64,000 nucleotides of DNA from Gymnodinialimonas sp. 57CJ19 (GTDB lineage: Bacteria; Pseudomonadota; Alphaproteobacteria; Rhodobacterales; Rhodobacteraceae). The notes beneath the pieces are model-generated. The model was not told the DNA's origin and ran no database searches. It worked only from the letters and a program-made list of their open reading frames with translations. This document shows positions 54,389 to 63,972 of this stretch, one piece after another. A program made the translations under genes and the position numbers. How positions within the stretch are numbered: the stretch's first letter is position 1; the number at the start of each line of letters is the position of its first letter. The DNA is taken from NCBI RefSeq assembly GCF_038396845.1, contig NZ_CP151587.1, positions 3,136,001-3,200,000 of the forward strand, in the 5' to 3' direction.

Positions 54389-57070
54389 TTACGCCGCCTC
54401 TAAAGCTGCTAAAGGAAGCTGCACCCGAAACCACGCTCCTCCGGGGCTGGCAAGAAAGCTCAGACGCCCATCCAGACGGCTCATGACTTCGCGACTGATT
54501 GCCAATCCAAGCCCCGCCCCCGGCGCCCCCCGGGCCGTATCGAGACGAGAAAATTTCTCAAAGATCAGAGACTCTTGCCGTGAAGGTATCCCCGATCCGT
54601 TGTCGCGGAAATCCACCGCAACCCCTTGGTCCGAGCGCACGACGGAAATCGTCAGTTCCGGCACCGACGCGTCGCAATACTTCTGCGCATTGGAAATTAG
54701 ATTAATGAACACCTGCGACAGACGGTCCGCATCGGTCCAGAGGCTCACGTTTTCCGCATCCCGGTCGCGCTTGATAATCATGTGGGTTTGCGATTCCGCC
54801 CCCGCCGCCGAAATTGCCCGGTCCATCACGTCGCACAGCCTCACACTGCCCATATTCAGCGTCACGCGGCCATTTTCCAACACGCTCAGGTCCAACAGAT
54901 CGTCGAGCAATCGGGTCAGGCGCATGGACTCGTCGTGGATGATCCGGCTGAAGCGCGCACGGGCGGCATCGTCGAGCGGGTCAGACTGCATCAGAATTTC
55001 CGAGAACGCCCGGATCGAGGTCATGGGCGTGCGCAATTCGTGACTGATCTGCGACAGGAAGGCATCCTTTTGCACCGACAGCTCCGTCAGCTTGGCGTTG
55101 GCTTCGCGCAGGCTGCGGGCGGCCTGGGCCAGTTCCTCGGACTTGGCCTCGAGCTGGCTGGAATACTCCATGATTTGCGCCGTTTCGTCGGCGACGGCCA
55201 GCAGGTCGCGCACGGAAACACTGGCCGCCCCCGCGATCTGGGCCACCATCGCATGGGCCGTTGCCGCGCCGACCGAACCTGCCAACTCGCGCTCTAGCCG
55301 TTGGAGGAAATCGGGCGTGGGCTCAGGCACGTCGCCTTCGTGGCCTTGAGCGGCGGCAACCTCGGCAAAGAGCCGGCCCGCGCGGCCCGACCCAAGAATA
55401 CGTTGCGCCATGATCAACAAATCGTCGGCCGTGCCGGCTGCGCCTCTCCATCCCTTCAACGCGCGGGAATGGTCGAAAACATTGACGAACTGTGCCCCTT
55501 GCAAGCGTTCCAAGGGGGTGGGGAACGTCAGGAGTGACCCCATGATGAACAGCGACGCATTCACCCCGAGCGACAGGACCATGGCGGTTAGGAGCGGATC
55601 CGTGGCCTTTAACCCCAATGGCGTTGCGGGCGATAGCCAGCCGATGCCGAAGGGCCCCTCGGACAGGATCGGGGCGATCATGCCGCCGGTTTCCACCACA
55701 TTGGGCAGCAGCAGGAACCAGCCCCAAATCGCGAAGCCGAAGCCGATCCCCAGGGCCGCACCGGGCCGTGTGGCGCCGCGCCAAAGGATGCCGCCCACCA
55801 GGGCCGGCAGCACCTGTGCCAACCCCAGAAACGAGATCAACCCGATGGAGGCCAGCGCCGCGTTGCCCCCCGATTGCCGATAGTACAGCAGCCCCAACAA
55901 CAGCACCCCCGCGATCGAGAAGCGCCGCGCCATCAACGCCATGCTCCGCATGTCGCCACCGCGGGCATCGCGTCGCGGGATGATCTGCAACCACAAGGGC
56001 ACGATGATGTGGTTGGAAACCATCGTCGAAAGCGCCAGCGCGGCCACGATCACCATAGAGGTCGCCGCCGAAAATCCGCCCAGAAACACCAGTAGCGCCA
56101 ATAGGTCTTGGTCCAACGACAAGGGCACTGTCAGCACGTAAAGGTCGGGGTTTGTGCCGGTGCCGGGCAAGCTCATCCCCGCCACCGCGATGGGCACCAC
56201 GAATAGCGAAATAAGCAGCAGATATAGTGGGAAGGCCCACCCTGCGACGGCCAGGTGGCGCTCGTCCGAGTTCTCGACCACCAGCACTTGGAACATCCTT
56301 GGCAGGCACAGGATCGCCGCCCCCGCCAGCACCGTCAGCCCCAGCCAACGGGACCCGTTCAGGGGCTCACTCGCGATGGGAGAGGCTTCAATCCGCGCCA
56401 GCATATCCCCCGGCCCGTCCGCCACGCCCCAAACCACGAAGACGCCCACGCTCAGGATCGCGGCCAGCTTCACGATGGCCTCGAACGCGATGGCGCTGAC
56501 AAGGCCGGGGTGACGCTCGTTCAGGTCCAGGGATCGGGTGCCGAAGATGATGGTGAAGACCGTAAGCCCCCCCGCCAACCAGACCGCCGTGGCCCCTGAT
56601 CCGGCGGAGCCAAACGCACCGGGTTGCGCGAAGACCGAGAACGACAGCGTCACCGATTGCAGTTGCAGGGCGATGTAGGGGGTGGTGCCGATCACCGCCA
56701 AAACCGTGACCAGCGCCGCCAAGCCGCCGGACTTTCCGTAGCGGCTGGAGATCATGTCGGCGATAGAGGTGATCCGCTGCGCCCGCCCGATCCGCACTAC
56801 CTTGCGGAGCAGCCAGTACCAGCCCACAAAAACCAACGTCGGCCCCAGGTAGATGGTCAGGAACTCCAACCCAGACCGCGCCGCAGAACCTACCGCGCCG
56901 TAGAATGTCCAGGCGGTGGCATAGATTGACAGGCTTAGCGTGTAGGTGATCGGGGAATTCAGCCACCTCGCCCCGCCCCTCCGGGCGCTTTTTTCGGCCC
57001 AGAACGCAATGGCAAACAGGCCCAGAACATAGAGCACACAGACCGCGATCAACCCGTCGAGACTGCGCAT
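54389..57070 (-). CDS. Sodium/solute symporter-type sensor histidine kinase
   Basis: 893 residues. Residues about 10-480 form an SSS-family transporter domain with about 13 spans (CbrA-like architecture), then a coiled-coil linker, the dimerisation box FLSQISHELRTPMTS (H677) and an ATPase domain with INLISNAQKYC, DNGSGIP and GAGLGLAIS. The arrangement suggests that solute transport is sensed directly. ATG 57070 begins 1 base after the preceding small gene; the cognate response regulator is just upstream. Confidence 0.92.
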   Translation of the reverse strand: MRSLDGLIAVCVLYVLGLFAIAFWAEKSARRGGARWLNSPITYTLSLSIYATAWTFYGAVGSAARSGLEFLTIYLGPTLVFVGWYWLLRKVVRIGRAQRITSIADMISSRYGKSGGLAALVTVLAVIGTTPYIALQLQSVTLSFSVFAQPGAFGSAGSGATAVWLAGGLTVFTIIFGTRSLDLNERHPGLVSAIAFEAIVKLAAILSVGVFVVWGVADGPGDMLARIEASPIASEPLNGSRWLGLTVLAGAAILCLPRMFQVLVVENSDERHLAVAGWAFPLYLLLISLFVVPIAVAGMSLPGTGTNPDLYVLTVPLSLDQDLLALLVFLGGFSAATSMVIVAALALSTMVSNHIIVPLWLQIIPRRDARGGDMRSMALMARRFSIAGVLLLGLLYYRQSGGNAALASIGLISFLGLAQVLPALVGGILWRGATRPGAALGIGFGFAIWGWFLLLPNVVETGGMIAPILSEGPFGIGWLSPATPLGLKATDPLLTAMVLSLGVNASLFIMGSLLTFPTPLERLQGAQFVNVFDHSRALKGWRGAAGTADDLLIMAQRILGSGRAGRLFAEVAAAQGHEGDVPEPTPDFLQRLERELAGSVGAATAHAMVAQIAGAASVSVRDLLAVADETAQIMEYSSQLEAKSEELAQAARSLREANAKLTELSVQKDAFLSQISHELRTPMTSIRAFSEILMQSDPLDDAARARFSRIIHDESMRLTRLLDDLLDLSVLENGRVTLNMGSVRLCDVMDRAISAAGAESQTHMIIKRDRDAENVSLWTDADRLSQVFINLISNAQKYCDASVPELTISVVRSDQGVAVDFRDNGSGIPSRQESLIFEKFSRLDTARGAPGAGLGLAISREVMSRLDGRLSFLASPGGAWFRVQLPLAALEAA

Positions 57071-57071
57071 G

Positions 57072-57368
57072 TCAGTCGCGCTCTGACGGGTCGGCCAACA
57101 GGCTTGCTGGCGCGATCGGAGGCTCTGCCTCGGCCGGGACACTGCCGACAAGGGCGCGGCTGACAAGAGCGGTCAGGACGATCATCCCAAGCCAGATGGC
57201 GAAGTAATAGACCAATTCTCCGGCCAGGGTTGCGTCCTCTCCCGCACCGTCGCGGATGAATACGGGGCCGAAAATGAGGATCGCGCAGAGGAACGGCAAA
57301 AGCCGCGCCGCGTCTTGCAGTCGGTATTGCCGATAAGTGCGGCGTTCCAGAAAAAGGCGGCGGGCCAC
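57072..57368 (-). CDS. Small membrane protein accompanying the symporter kinase
   Basis: 98 residues with two hydrophobic spans (about 20-40 and 53-75) and a Pro/Glu-rich C-terminus (VPAEAEPPIAPASLLADP). GTG start at 57368 follows AGAGGGGTAG and lies 4 bases after the response-regulator stop. It is analogous in position to the small subunits found with SSS-type transporters, a role that is only inferred. Confidence 0.72.
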   Translation of the reverse strand: MARRLFLERRTYRQYRLQDAARLLPFLCAILIFGPVFIRDGAGEDATLAGELVYYFAIWLGMIVLTALVSRALVGSVPAEAEPPIAPASLLADPSERD

Positions 57369-57372
57369 GGGT

Positions 57373-57897
57373 CTACCCCTCTGAGTGTACGACGCTTTTG
57401 CGCATCCCGGTAATAACGTCGAGCAGTTCTGTGTTGGCAAAGGGTTTGGTCAGAAAGCCGTTGGCCCCCAGTGCCATCGCTTGATCTCGGTCCTTGGCCT
57501 GCCCCTTCGCAGTCAGCATCAGCACCGGTAGATCCCGGGTTTCAGGGCGCGCCCGCAGGTCGGCCAGGATCTCGAACCCTGAACGCCCCGGCAACATCAC
57601 GTCCAGCACCAGCATATCCGGCGACAGGCGGGCGATTTCTTCCAGCGCGTCCCCGCCCTTGCCATGGCCGCGCACATCCCATCCGGCACGGCCAAGAATG
57701 AAGCTGATTGCCTCCAGGATATTGGATTCATCTTCCACGATCAGGATGCGCCCGACGGTGGCGTTTATCCCGTCAGGTTTAGCGCCTTGCCCCGCGCGGT
57801 CTATCGTATCGAGCCCGATATCGGGCCCGGCATCATGTGCAGTCATTTCCGCCGCCGAGCTGCCAATAGCAGCCGCGCCTTTTTGTTCTCCGGTCAT
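57373..57897 (-). CDS. Single-domain response regulator
   Basis: 174 residues. A receiver domain at about 50-170 has the acidic pair E55/D56, phospho-acceptor D99 (MLVLDVMLPG) and K151 (FLTKPFAN). No DNA-binding domain. A 48-residue polar N-terminal extension precedes it; ATG 57846 is a later start candidate. It heads the response regulator, small membrane protein, kinase operon and probably acts through protein partners. Confidence 0.9.
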   Translation of the reverse strand: MTGEQKGAAAIGSSAAEMTAHDAGPDIGLDTIDRAGQGAKPDGINATVGRILIVEDESNILEAISFILGRAGWDVRGHGKGGDALEEIARLSPDMLVLDVMLPGRSGFEILADLRARPETRDLPVLMLTAKGQAKDRDQAMALGANGFLTKPFANTELLDVITGMRKSVVHSEG

Positions 57898-58016
57898 CAG
57901 CCCTCCTCTTCAGGGTGCACGAACCCTCCCGTTCGCCTGCGCCCCAAGCCTGATTGTGCGAGTGTGCATAGACTTGCGCCGCCGCGCAATGACTTCCTGT
58001 CAGAATGGCCCCTGCC

Positions 58017-59324
58017 CTAACGCCGGGCCGTGCAGCCCTCTCGCGGGCAGGTGCCGCAACCGGGGCCGGCGGCGATCACCTCCAATGGCTCCGAGGCTGC
58101 GGTAAGCGGCATGAGCAGCATCGTCGCCTCCACCCTTGCGGGCGCGCCGAAACGGGGGCTTGCTGTGCCCTCCTCTGACACGGGCTGAGCTATGGTCCAT
58201 GCCTTGAACCTTGTGCCCCTTGGGGTCTCGATAATGGCCGTATCGGGCTGGCCCACCCGCGCAAATGCCCGGTAGAGCGGCCATAGGGGACAGCCGGCCG
58301 CCACGCGCGGCAGCACAAAACCCTGCAACTTGCGGCGGTGCAACATCGCACCCGATGCGTCGCAAATCGCCAACCCCATCAGCGGCACACCCGCGCCGGA
58401 TGGCAGGCTCGCAATGCGCCGCAGCATCTGGGCAACGTCGCCCCCAAGCGCGTCCAGAATGCGGGCCGGATCATAGGCCATGTGTTGGGCCAAGGGCGCT
58501 AAATCGGCCATGGGCAGGCGCTGCGCATCGCGGGCATAAGCGCGCAAACGCGCCACGGCCTTGACGCGGGCGGGTCCGTCGATCATGCCCGCGTGACGTG
58601 CCAAAACGGCGGCAATGGCATCATCAAGGGTTGTGCTATCGGCGGCCTCGATCTCGGCGAAGTAATGGTCTTCGGCCTCAAACATCGCCTCCACGGTTTC
58701 TTCCGGCGCCGAGACTTCCGCCCCTGCCCCCGGCGCCTCGAACTGCGCCAAAAGCCCCGTGGCACGTGACGACAGCCGCTCCGCATCCTCATGCAGGTTG
58801 CGGTGAAACCTGCCCCGCCAAGCCGGGTCCAAATCAGCCTCTTTCACCAGAATATCCGCCGTGGTGCGGATCGCAGCGACCGAGGAGAGCACTTCGTGCA
58901 TCGCTTCGGCCAAAGCCGGATCGTGGGCCAATCGGTCCCTCAGGGCATCAATCTGGCCCTCAAGCGCGCGGGCGCGGGCCTCTTGCGCGGCGATCAGCGC
59001 GGTCCAGCCGGGGAAGCGGGCGACCAATTCGTCGATACGCGCGGTTTCCGCGGGGACACCGCCCAAGGCCCTCGCGGCCGCGTCCAGCAACTCGCTGATG
59101 CCCGCGTCCACCCCTTCAGTCAGGGCCGAGACGTCTACCTCCAGGGCATGGGCCAATTGCAGCAGCAACTTGCCCCCGATCTTTCGGTGATTATGCTCGA
59201 TCAGGTTCAGGTATGAGGGCGACACGCCCACCTCTGCCGCCAATGCCCCTTGCTTGATCCCCAATGCCAAGCGCCGTTCGCGTATGCGACTGCCGGTGAG
59301 ATGGTCGGGTTTGTGCTGCGCCAT
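58017..59324 (-). CDS. ScfR-like short-chain acyl-responsive XRE/DUF2083 regulator
   Basis: 435 residues. N-terminal HTH at about 10-65 (IRERRLALGIKQGALAAEVG, SYLNLIEHNHRKIGGKLL). The DUF2083-type domain follows, and the C-terminus carries the GPGCGTCPREGCTAR cysteine motif of this family. Relatives control acetate/propionate and glyoxylate genes, responding to acyl-CoA pools. It is possibly autoregulated: TTTACA repeats at 59336 and 59356 lie just upstream. Confidence 0.87.
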   Translation of the reverse strand: MAQHKPDHLTGSRIRERRLALGIKQGALAAEVGVSPSYLNLIEHNHRKIGGKLLLQLAHALEVDVSALTEGVDAGISELLDAAARALGGVPAETARIDELVARFPGWTALIAAQEARARALEGQIDALRDRLAHDPALAEAMHEVLSSVAAIRTTADILVKEADLDPAWRGRFHRNLHEDAERLSSRATGLLAQFEAPGAGAEVSAPEETVEAMFEAEDHYFAEIEAADSTTLDDAIAAVLARHAGMIDGPARVKAVARLRAYARDAQRLPMADLAPLAQHMAYDPARILDALGGDVAQMLRRIASLPSGAGVPLMGLAICDASGAMLHRRKLQGFVLPRVAAGCPLWPLYRAFARVGQPDTAIIETPRGTRFKAWTIAQPVSEEGTASPRFGAPARVEATMLLMPLTAASEPLEVIAAGPGCGTCPREGCTARR

Positions 59325-59335
59325 GGGGGCTCTTC

Positions 59336-59361
59336 TTTACAGAATTTTCAAGCAATTTACA
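59336..59361. promoter_or_regulatory. TTTACA direct repeats upstream of the ScfR-like gene
   Basis: TTTACA at 59336-59341 and 59356-59361, spaced by 14 bases on an AT-rich background, start 12 bases above the regulator ATG (59324). Two half-sites near the start fit an autoregulatory operator. Confidence 0.35.
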
Positions 59362-59532
59362 CAACCGGGGGCGCAGGGCAATGGGTACAGCCGACGGCTC
59401 CTCGCTACGCTCCTCGCCGCATTTTCCTCAAGTTTTCCGCATTGAGAATGCGGCGTTAACGGGTCGGAAACGTCTTTGGAGGCATCTTGGTCGCGGGTGT
59501 CTCTGTACGATTTTTCGTGTGAGGAGTGAGAA

Positions 59533-59907
59533 ATGGAATACTCAAGTTTTTCGCCAAGGGCGGATGCCGCGGGTCTTGCCGCAACAACACAACTATCCCA
59601 TGGGCAGAATGCACTAAGCACATCTGCTGAAACCCAGCGACCTGTCCTGGCGCCAGCCGGAACTGATCCGACACGGGCCAAAACCGAAGGGGAATTTCAG
59701 CCTCTGGATACATTTGAGGTGGGCGACAACGATCACGTCCCGGTCCCCCCCGAACCGCCACGCGAGGCGACGGTGCTTGCCGTCATCGCCGATGCGCCAG
59801 AAATTGAAGAGCCCGCCGAACCGGTAGAGATGGAAGATCCCATGACCGCCACACTGCGCGATATCGATGGGGAAGCGGAAAACCCGACCGTGGATATCCG
59901 TCGCTAG
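59533..59907 (+). CDS. Acidic Pro/Glu-rich hypothetical protein
   Basis: 124 residues, low complexity in the second half (VPVPPEPPREA, EEPAEPVEMEDP), probably disordered. The AGGAGTGAG Shine-Dalgarno 5-6 bases before ATG is strong, which supports expression despite no homologue I recognise. Confidence 0.6.
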   Translation: MEYSSFSPRADAAGLAATTQLSHGQNALSTSAETQRPVLAPAGTDPTRAKTEGEFQPLDTFEVGDNDHVPVPPEPPREATVLAVIADAPEIEEPAEPVEMEDPMTATLRDIDGEAENPTVDIRR

Positions 59908-59989
59908 CGGATACGTCGCGACACCCTGCCCAAGGAGCGCGATGGGACGTCCTCAGACAGGTCGGGACCGATGGGCTTAAACACGAAAA

Positions 59990-60018
59990 GGCCCCGCACG
60001 CAGATAGCGCGCGGGGCC
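59990..60018 (-). terminator. Terminator of the second ABC importer operon
   Basis: GGCCCCGC pairs with GCGGGGCC around a 13-base loop, followed on the minus strand by TTTTCG. It lies 35 bases after the binding-protein gene stop. Confidence 0.8.
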
Positions 60019-60052
60019 AATTCTCGATCCAATCAGACAAGTGGCTCTGAGT

Positions 60053-61048
60053 TTATTCGGCCAAAGCGGCGTCTGTCACAACGTGGGTGAAAGCCCCTTC
60101 GGGAGCGGCCGAGATCACCGGATCGGAGCCACCCGCCAACAGCGTGTCGACGGTGCGTTGATACGCGGCCTCGTCCAAACGGCCATCGCCGCCTTCAACC
60201 AGCAAGGCAACCTCGCCCATCATGCGCAGCTGATGCTCTTCAGTCTGGGCACCGGTCTCATCGTAGTCGAGCACGATCATCGCGGCATCATCGGGGTTTT
60301 CAGCCGCCCAGGCCCAACCGCGCATGGAGGCGCGTACGAAACGGGCCAAACGGTCAACAAACTCGGGGTCTTCAAGGTTTTCTTCCAACGCCCAGATACC
60401 ATCTTCCAGCGTGGAAACGCCGTAATCCTCATAGCGAAATGTCACCAGCTCATCGGGCGTGACGCCCGCATCGATGACCTGCCAATATTCGTTGTAGGTC
60501 ATCGTGGACATGCAGTCCGCTTGGCGCTGCAACAGCGGATCGACGTTGAAGCCGGCCTGCAACAGCGTCACGCCGTCATCGCCGCCCTCCACTCCGATAC
60601 CCAGTTGGGACATCCACGACAGAAACGGATACTCGTTACCAAAGAACCAATGCGCGACGGTATGCCCGGCCAGATCGGCAGGCTCGGTGATCCCGCTATC
60701 GGCCCAACAGGTCAGCATCAGGCCCGAGCGGACGAACGGCTGCGCGATGTTCACGACCGGAAGGCCGTTCTCCCGGGCCGCCAAAGCCGAAGGCATCCAG
60801 TTCAGCATCACATCCGCGCCGCCACCGGCCAGCACCTGCGGAGGCGCAATGTCCGGGCCGCCAGGAATAATGTTCACCGTAAGCGCTTCTTCGTCGTAGT
60901 AGCCGTTCTCCAGCGCCACATAATAGCCCGCAAATTGCGACTGCGTGACCCACTGAAGCTGCAAGTTTACCTCGGCCGCATGGCCATCCGCGAGCGCCAT
61001 GCCGCCGCTCGCCAAAAGCGCCGCAGCGCCAAGTGTCAGATGTTTCAT
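60053..61048 (-). CDS. ABC transporter substrate-binding protein, NMT1/THI5-like
   Basis: 331 residues with a signal peptide (1-20, cleavage near ALA-DG). Mature motifs NLQLQWVTQSQFAGYYVALE and NIIPGGPDIAPPQVLAGG are close to pyrimidine-precursor (hydroxymethylpyrimidine) binding proteins of the NMT1/THI5 family. It ends the minus-strand operon ATPase, permease, permease, binding protein. Substrate likely a pyrimidine or related heterocycle; inferred. Confidence 0.88.
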   Translation of the reverse strand: MKHLTLGAAALLASGGMALADGHAAEVNLQLQWVTQSQFAGYYVALENGYYDEEALTVNIIPGGPDIAPPQVLAGGGADVMLNWMPSALAARENGLPVVNIAQPFVRSGLMLTCWADSGITEPADLAGHTVAHWFFGNEYPFLSWMSQLGIGVEGGDDGVTLLQAGFNVDPLLQRQADCMSTMTYNEYWQVIDAGVTPDELVTFRYEDYGVSTLEDGIWALEENLEDPEFVDRLARFVRASMRGWAWAAENPDDAAMIVLDYDETGAQTEEHQLRMMGEVALLVEGGDGRLDEAAYQRTVDTLLAGGSDPVISAAPEGAFTHVVTDAALAE

Positions 61049-61213
61049 AATATTCCCTCCAAGTTGCGTAGTTATTGTTGTCGTTAACTTCGTCTTTTCA
61101 CCCTCAGCAGCACTCTCCGGTGCACTTGTGCCTCAGGCAATCACGTCGGCGACCGCTATCTCAATCGCGCTCAGCTTCGCATCTTCCTATCAGCGCACAC
61201 TTCGGTGCAGCCT
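61049..61213. other. Intergenic gap with hairpin-like short repeats
   Basis: 165 bases between the permease and binding-protein genes. GCGCACACTTCGGTGC occurs at 61193-61208 and again at 61220-61235, the second within the permease 3' end. A related GCACTCTCCGGTGC lies near 61105. These form small hairpins and may set different mRNA stabilities. Confidence 0.45.
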
Positions 61214-62146
61214 TCATTTGCGCACACTTCGGTGCGACGGATGCCAAAACGTCAACTGACGCTCCATCAATGCCATCAACCCATACAGGCCCGAGCCGGC
61301 AAGTGCCGCGACAGCAATCTCTGCCCAAACCATATCCATGGCCAGACGTCCGACCTCGATCTTAATCCGAAAGCCCATGCCCACCGTGGGCGAGCCGAAA
61401 AATTCAGCCACAATTGCCCCGATCAGCGCAAGGGTTGAGCAGATTTTCAACCCGTTGAACAAAAACGGCATCGCTGTGGGCAGACGCAACTTCAGCAATG
61501 TTTGCCAATAATTGGCCGCGTAAGTGTGCATCAAATCGCGCTGAATGGCGTCGCTTTCCTTCATCCCCTGCACCGCGTTGACCAGCATGGGAAAAAACAC
61601 CATCGCCACCACAACGGCCACCTTGGAGGACGGGCCAAATCCGTACCACATCACAAGAATCGGCGCGGTGCCCACGATTGGCAGTGCCGCGATGAAATTG
61701 CCCACCGGCAACAAGCCCTTCTGCAAAAACGCAGACCGATCAATCGCCAGTGCTGCCAGAAACGCTATGCCGCAGCCCAATACGTATCCCACCAAGGCAC
61801 CGCGCAAGATCGTCTGGACGAAATCCACCCAAAGCGTCGGAATATTCGCCGCGAACGCCAGCGCAATGGCGCTTGGCGCGGGTAAGATGACCGGGCTCAC
61901 CTCGTAAAGCCGCACCGCCAGTTCCCAAAGCGTTAACAGCGTTAACCCAAACACCACCGGCACCAAAATGCGCGCGCCCGCCACACACTCCCGCGCCATC
62001 CAGGCGTTCAATGCCCAAGCGCCAAGCCAAACCGCCATCAACAAGGCCGCGCGCCAATCCAGAATTCCCACGATGACAATAGCAAGAACCGCACCGCCCA
62101 TCCAAACCATGGGCCCGACAGCTTGGCGTGCCTGAACTTCACTCAC
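61214..62146 (-). CDS. ABC transporter permease (second of two)
   Basis: 310 residues, six spans plus an N-terminal pair. Conserved segments include VGYVLGCGIAFLAALAIDRS and the EAA-like loop DLMHTYAANYWQTLLKLRLP followed by MPFLFNGLKI. It pairs with a divergent permease gene just upstream, so the pore may be a heterodimer. Confidence 0.9.
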   Translation of the reverse strand: MSEVQARQAVGPMVWMGGAVLAIVIVGILDWRAALLMAVWLGAWALNAWMARECVAGARILVPVVFGLTLLTLWELAVRLYEVSPVILPAPSAIALAFAANIPTLWVDFVQTILRGALVGYVLGCGIAFLAALAIDRSAFLQKGLLPVGNFIAALPIVGTAPILVMWYGFGPSSKVAVVVAMVFFPMLVNAVQGMKESDAIQRDLMHTYAANYWQTLLKLRLPTAMPFLFNGLKICSTLALIGAIVAEFFGSPTVGMGFRIKIEVGRLAMDMVWAEIAVAALAGSGLYGLMALMERQLTFWHPSHRSVRK

Positions 62147-62204
62147 CGCGTCGCTCCTTCATCTTGGCAAATACAACTCACTCCAACACCCGCCCCATGC
62201 GCCT

Positions 62205-63152
62205 TCATCGATCCAGGCCCATCCGCCGCAACGTTGTCCGTTCCACGACCCCTAAAATGCTCACCAACACCGCTGCGCAGAGCGCCGCCATGAACAATGC
62301 GCTCCAAATCTGGATCGTTTGGCCGTAGTAACTTCCTGTAAGCAACCGGGCCCCCAATCCGAACCGAGCCCCCGTTGGCAACTCAGCCACGATCGTGCCC
62401 ACCAGTGCCGCCGCGATGCCCACCTTCAAAGAGGCGAACAAAAACGGGACCGAGGCCGGCAACCGCAATTTCCAGAATGTCTCGCCCCGGCTGGCCGAAT
62501 AGGTCCGCAACAGGTCCAGATCCATTGCGCCGGGGCTTCGTAGCCCCTTCACCATGCCGACCACGACCGGGAAAAACGACAGATAGGCCGAGATCAGAGA
62601 CTTCGGCACCAATCCCACCAAACCAATGGCATTCAAAACCACGATCACGATGGGCGCGATCGCCAGGATCGGGATGGTCTGCGAGGCAATCGCCCAAGGC
62701 ATCACACTCATATCCATCGCCCGGTTATGAACAATCGCCACCGCCAACAACATGCCCGACAGCGTGCCGATCACAAAGCCCAACAGCGTCGGCGCGAGGG
62801 TTTGGAAGGCATGGAACCACAGGCTTCTGGGGTTTGGGCGCAGCTCGCCGCGGCGCTCACGAAACATCGCCTCTCCGGCGGTGGTGTTCCACAGTTCAAT
62901 CGCCACCTGATGCGGCGCGGGCAGCCGCGGCCGCTCTTGCCACATGGTGTCGGTAAACAGCTCTCCGGCGCTGACCTCCAGCCCCCGCCGCTCTGCCTGA
63001 TCCAAGGTCCACGCGCGGTTCATATTGTAGGCCGCCGCGTACCAGATCGCGACGATCACGCCGACCACGACCAGTACCGGCAACACCGCCCCGGTGATCC
63101 GGCGCATGGTCACGCAAAACGCGCAGGGTGCCGGGGCCGCGATATCACTCAT
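62205..63152 (-). CDS. ABC transporter permease (first of two)
   Basis: 315 residues with a large periplasmic insertion after the first span (about residues 50-105). Permease core: TLAPTLLGFVIGTLSGMLLA, and loop DLLRTYSASRGETFWKLRLP. ATG 63152 overlaps the ATPase stop by 8 bases with GAGGGG upstream; ATG 63158 is also possible. Confidence 0.9.
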   Translation of the reverse strand: MSDIAAPAPCAFCVTMRRITGAVLPVLVVVGVIVAIWYAAAYNMNRAWTLDQAERRGLEVSAGELFTDTMWQERPRLPAPHQVAIELWNTTAGEAMFRERRGELRPNPRSLWFHAFQTLAPTLLGFVIGTLSGMLLAVAIVHNRAMDMSVMPWAIASQTIPILAIAPIVIVVLNAIGLVGLVPKSLISAYLSFFPVVVGMVKGLRSPGAMDLDLLRTYSASRGETFWKLRLPASVPFLFASLKVGIAAALVGTIVAELPTGARFGLGARLLTGSYYGQTIQIWSALFMAALCAAVLVSILGVVERTTLRRMGLDR

Positions 63153-63972
63153 AGGCATGCCCCTCGCGCAGCCCTTCCCGGACCCGGTGGGCCAGCGCCA
63201 GAAACTCCGGCGTGTCGCGGATTTCCAAGGGACGCTCCCGGGGTAAATCGCTCTCGATCACATCGGTAATCCGCCCGGGGCGGGGCGACATGACCACGAT
63301 CTTGGTGCTCAGGTAGACCGCCTCAGGGATCGAGTGGGTCACGAACCCAATCGTCTTTTCCGTGCGTGCCCACAGCTTCAACAGCTCTTCGTTCAGACGG
63401 TCGCGCACGATCTCATCCAACGCGCCGAATGGCTCATCCATCAGCAGAATATCGGCATCAAAGGCCAACGCCCGCGCGATGGAGGCCCGCTGCTGCATCC
63501 CACCGGACAGCTGCCACGGGAACTTCTTCCCGAACCCTTCCAGATCGACAAGCTGCAAGACATGATCCACCCGCGCCTGTTGGTCGCTTTTGGAATACCC
63601 CATAATTTCCAGCGGAAGCTTGATGTTCTTCTCAATCGTCCGCCACGGGTAAAGGCCAGCCGCCTGAAAAACATAGCCGTAAGCCCGCTGCCGCCGCGCC
63701 TCGTCCGGTGACATGCCGTTGACGGTGACACTGCCGCCTGTGGGCTGTTCCAGCGCCGCGATCGTGCGTAAAAACGTGGTTTTCCCGCAGCCGGAAGGGC
63801 CAATGAAGGAAACGAAATCGCCCTTGTTGATATCCAACGAGACATCAGAAAGCGCCTGCACCGGCCCGTCGTTGGTCTGGAACGTGAGGTCAAGGGATTT
63901 GGCTTGGATAACGGGAGATCCCGCATCTGTCGCACCGGATGTATGAAGCTGATCGGTCAATACATTGCTCAT
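63145..63972 (-). CDS. ABC transporter ATP-binding protein of the NMT1-type importer
   Basis: 275 residues. Walker A GPSGCGKTTFLR, Q-loop VFQAAGLYPWR, signature LSGGMQQRASIA, Walker B ILLMDEP and switch VTHSIPEAV are intact. It is the first gene of this operon within the window. The leader beyond 63973 continues off the window. Confidence 0.95.
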   Translation of the reverse strand: MSNVLTDQLHTSGATDAGSPVIQAKSLDLTFQTNDGPVQALSDVSLDINKGDFVSFIGPSGCGKTTFLRTIAALEQPTGGSVTVNGMSPDEARRQRAYGYVFQAAGLYPWRTIEKNIKLPLEIMGYSKSDQQARVDHVLQLVDLEGFGKKFPWQLSGGMQQRASIARALAFDADILLMDEPFGALDEIVRDRLNEELLKLWARTEKTIGFVTHSIPEAVYLSTKIVVMSPRPGRITDVIESDLPRERPLEIRDTPEFLALAHRVREGLREGHAYE

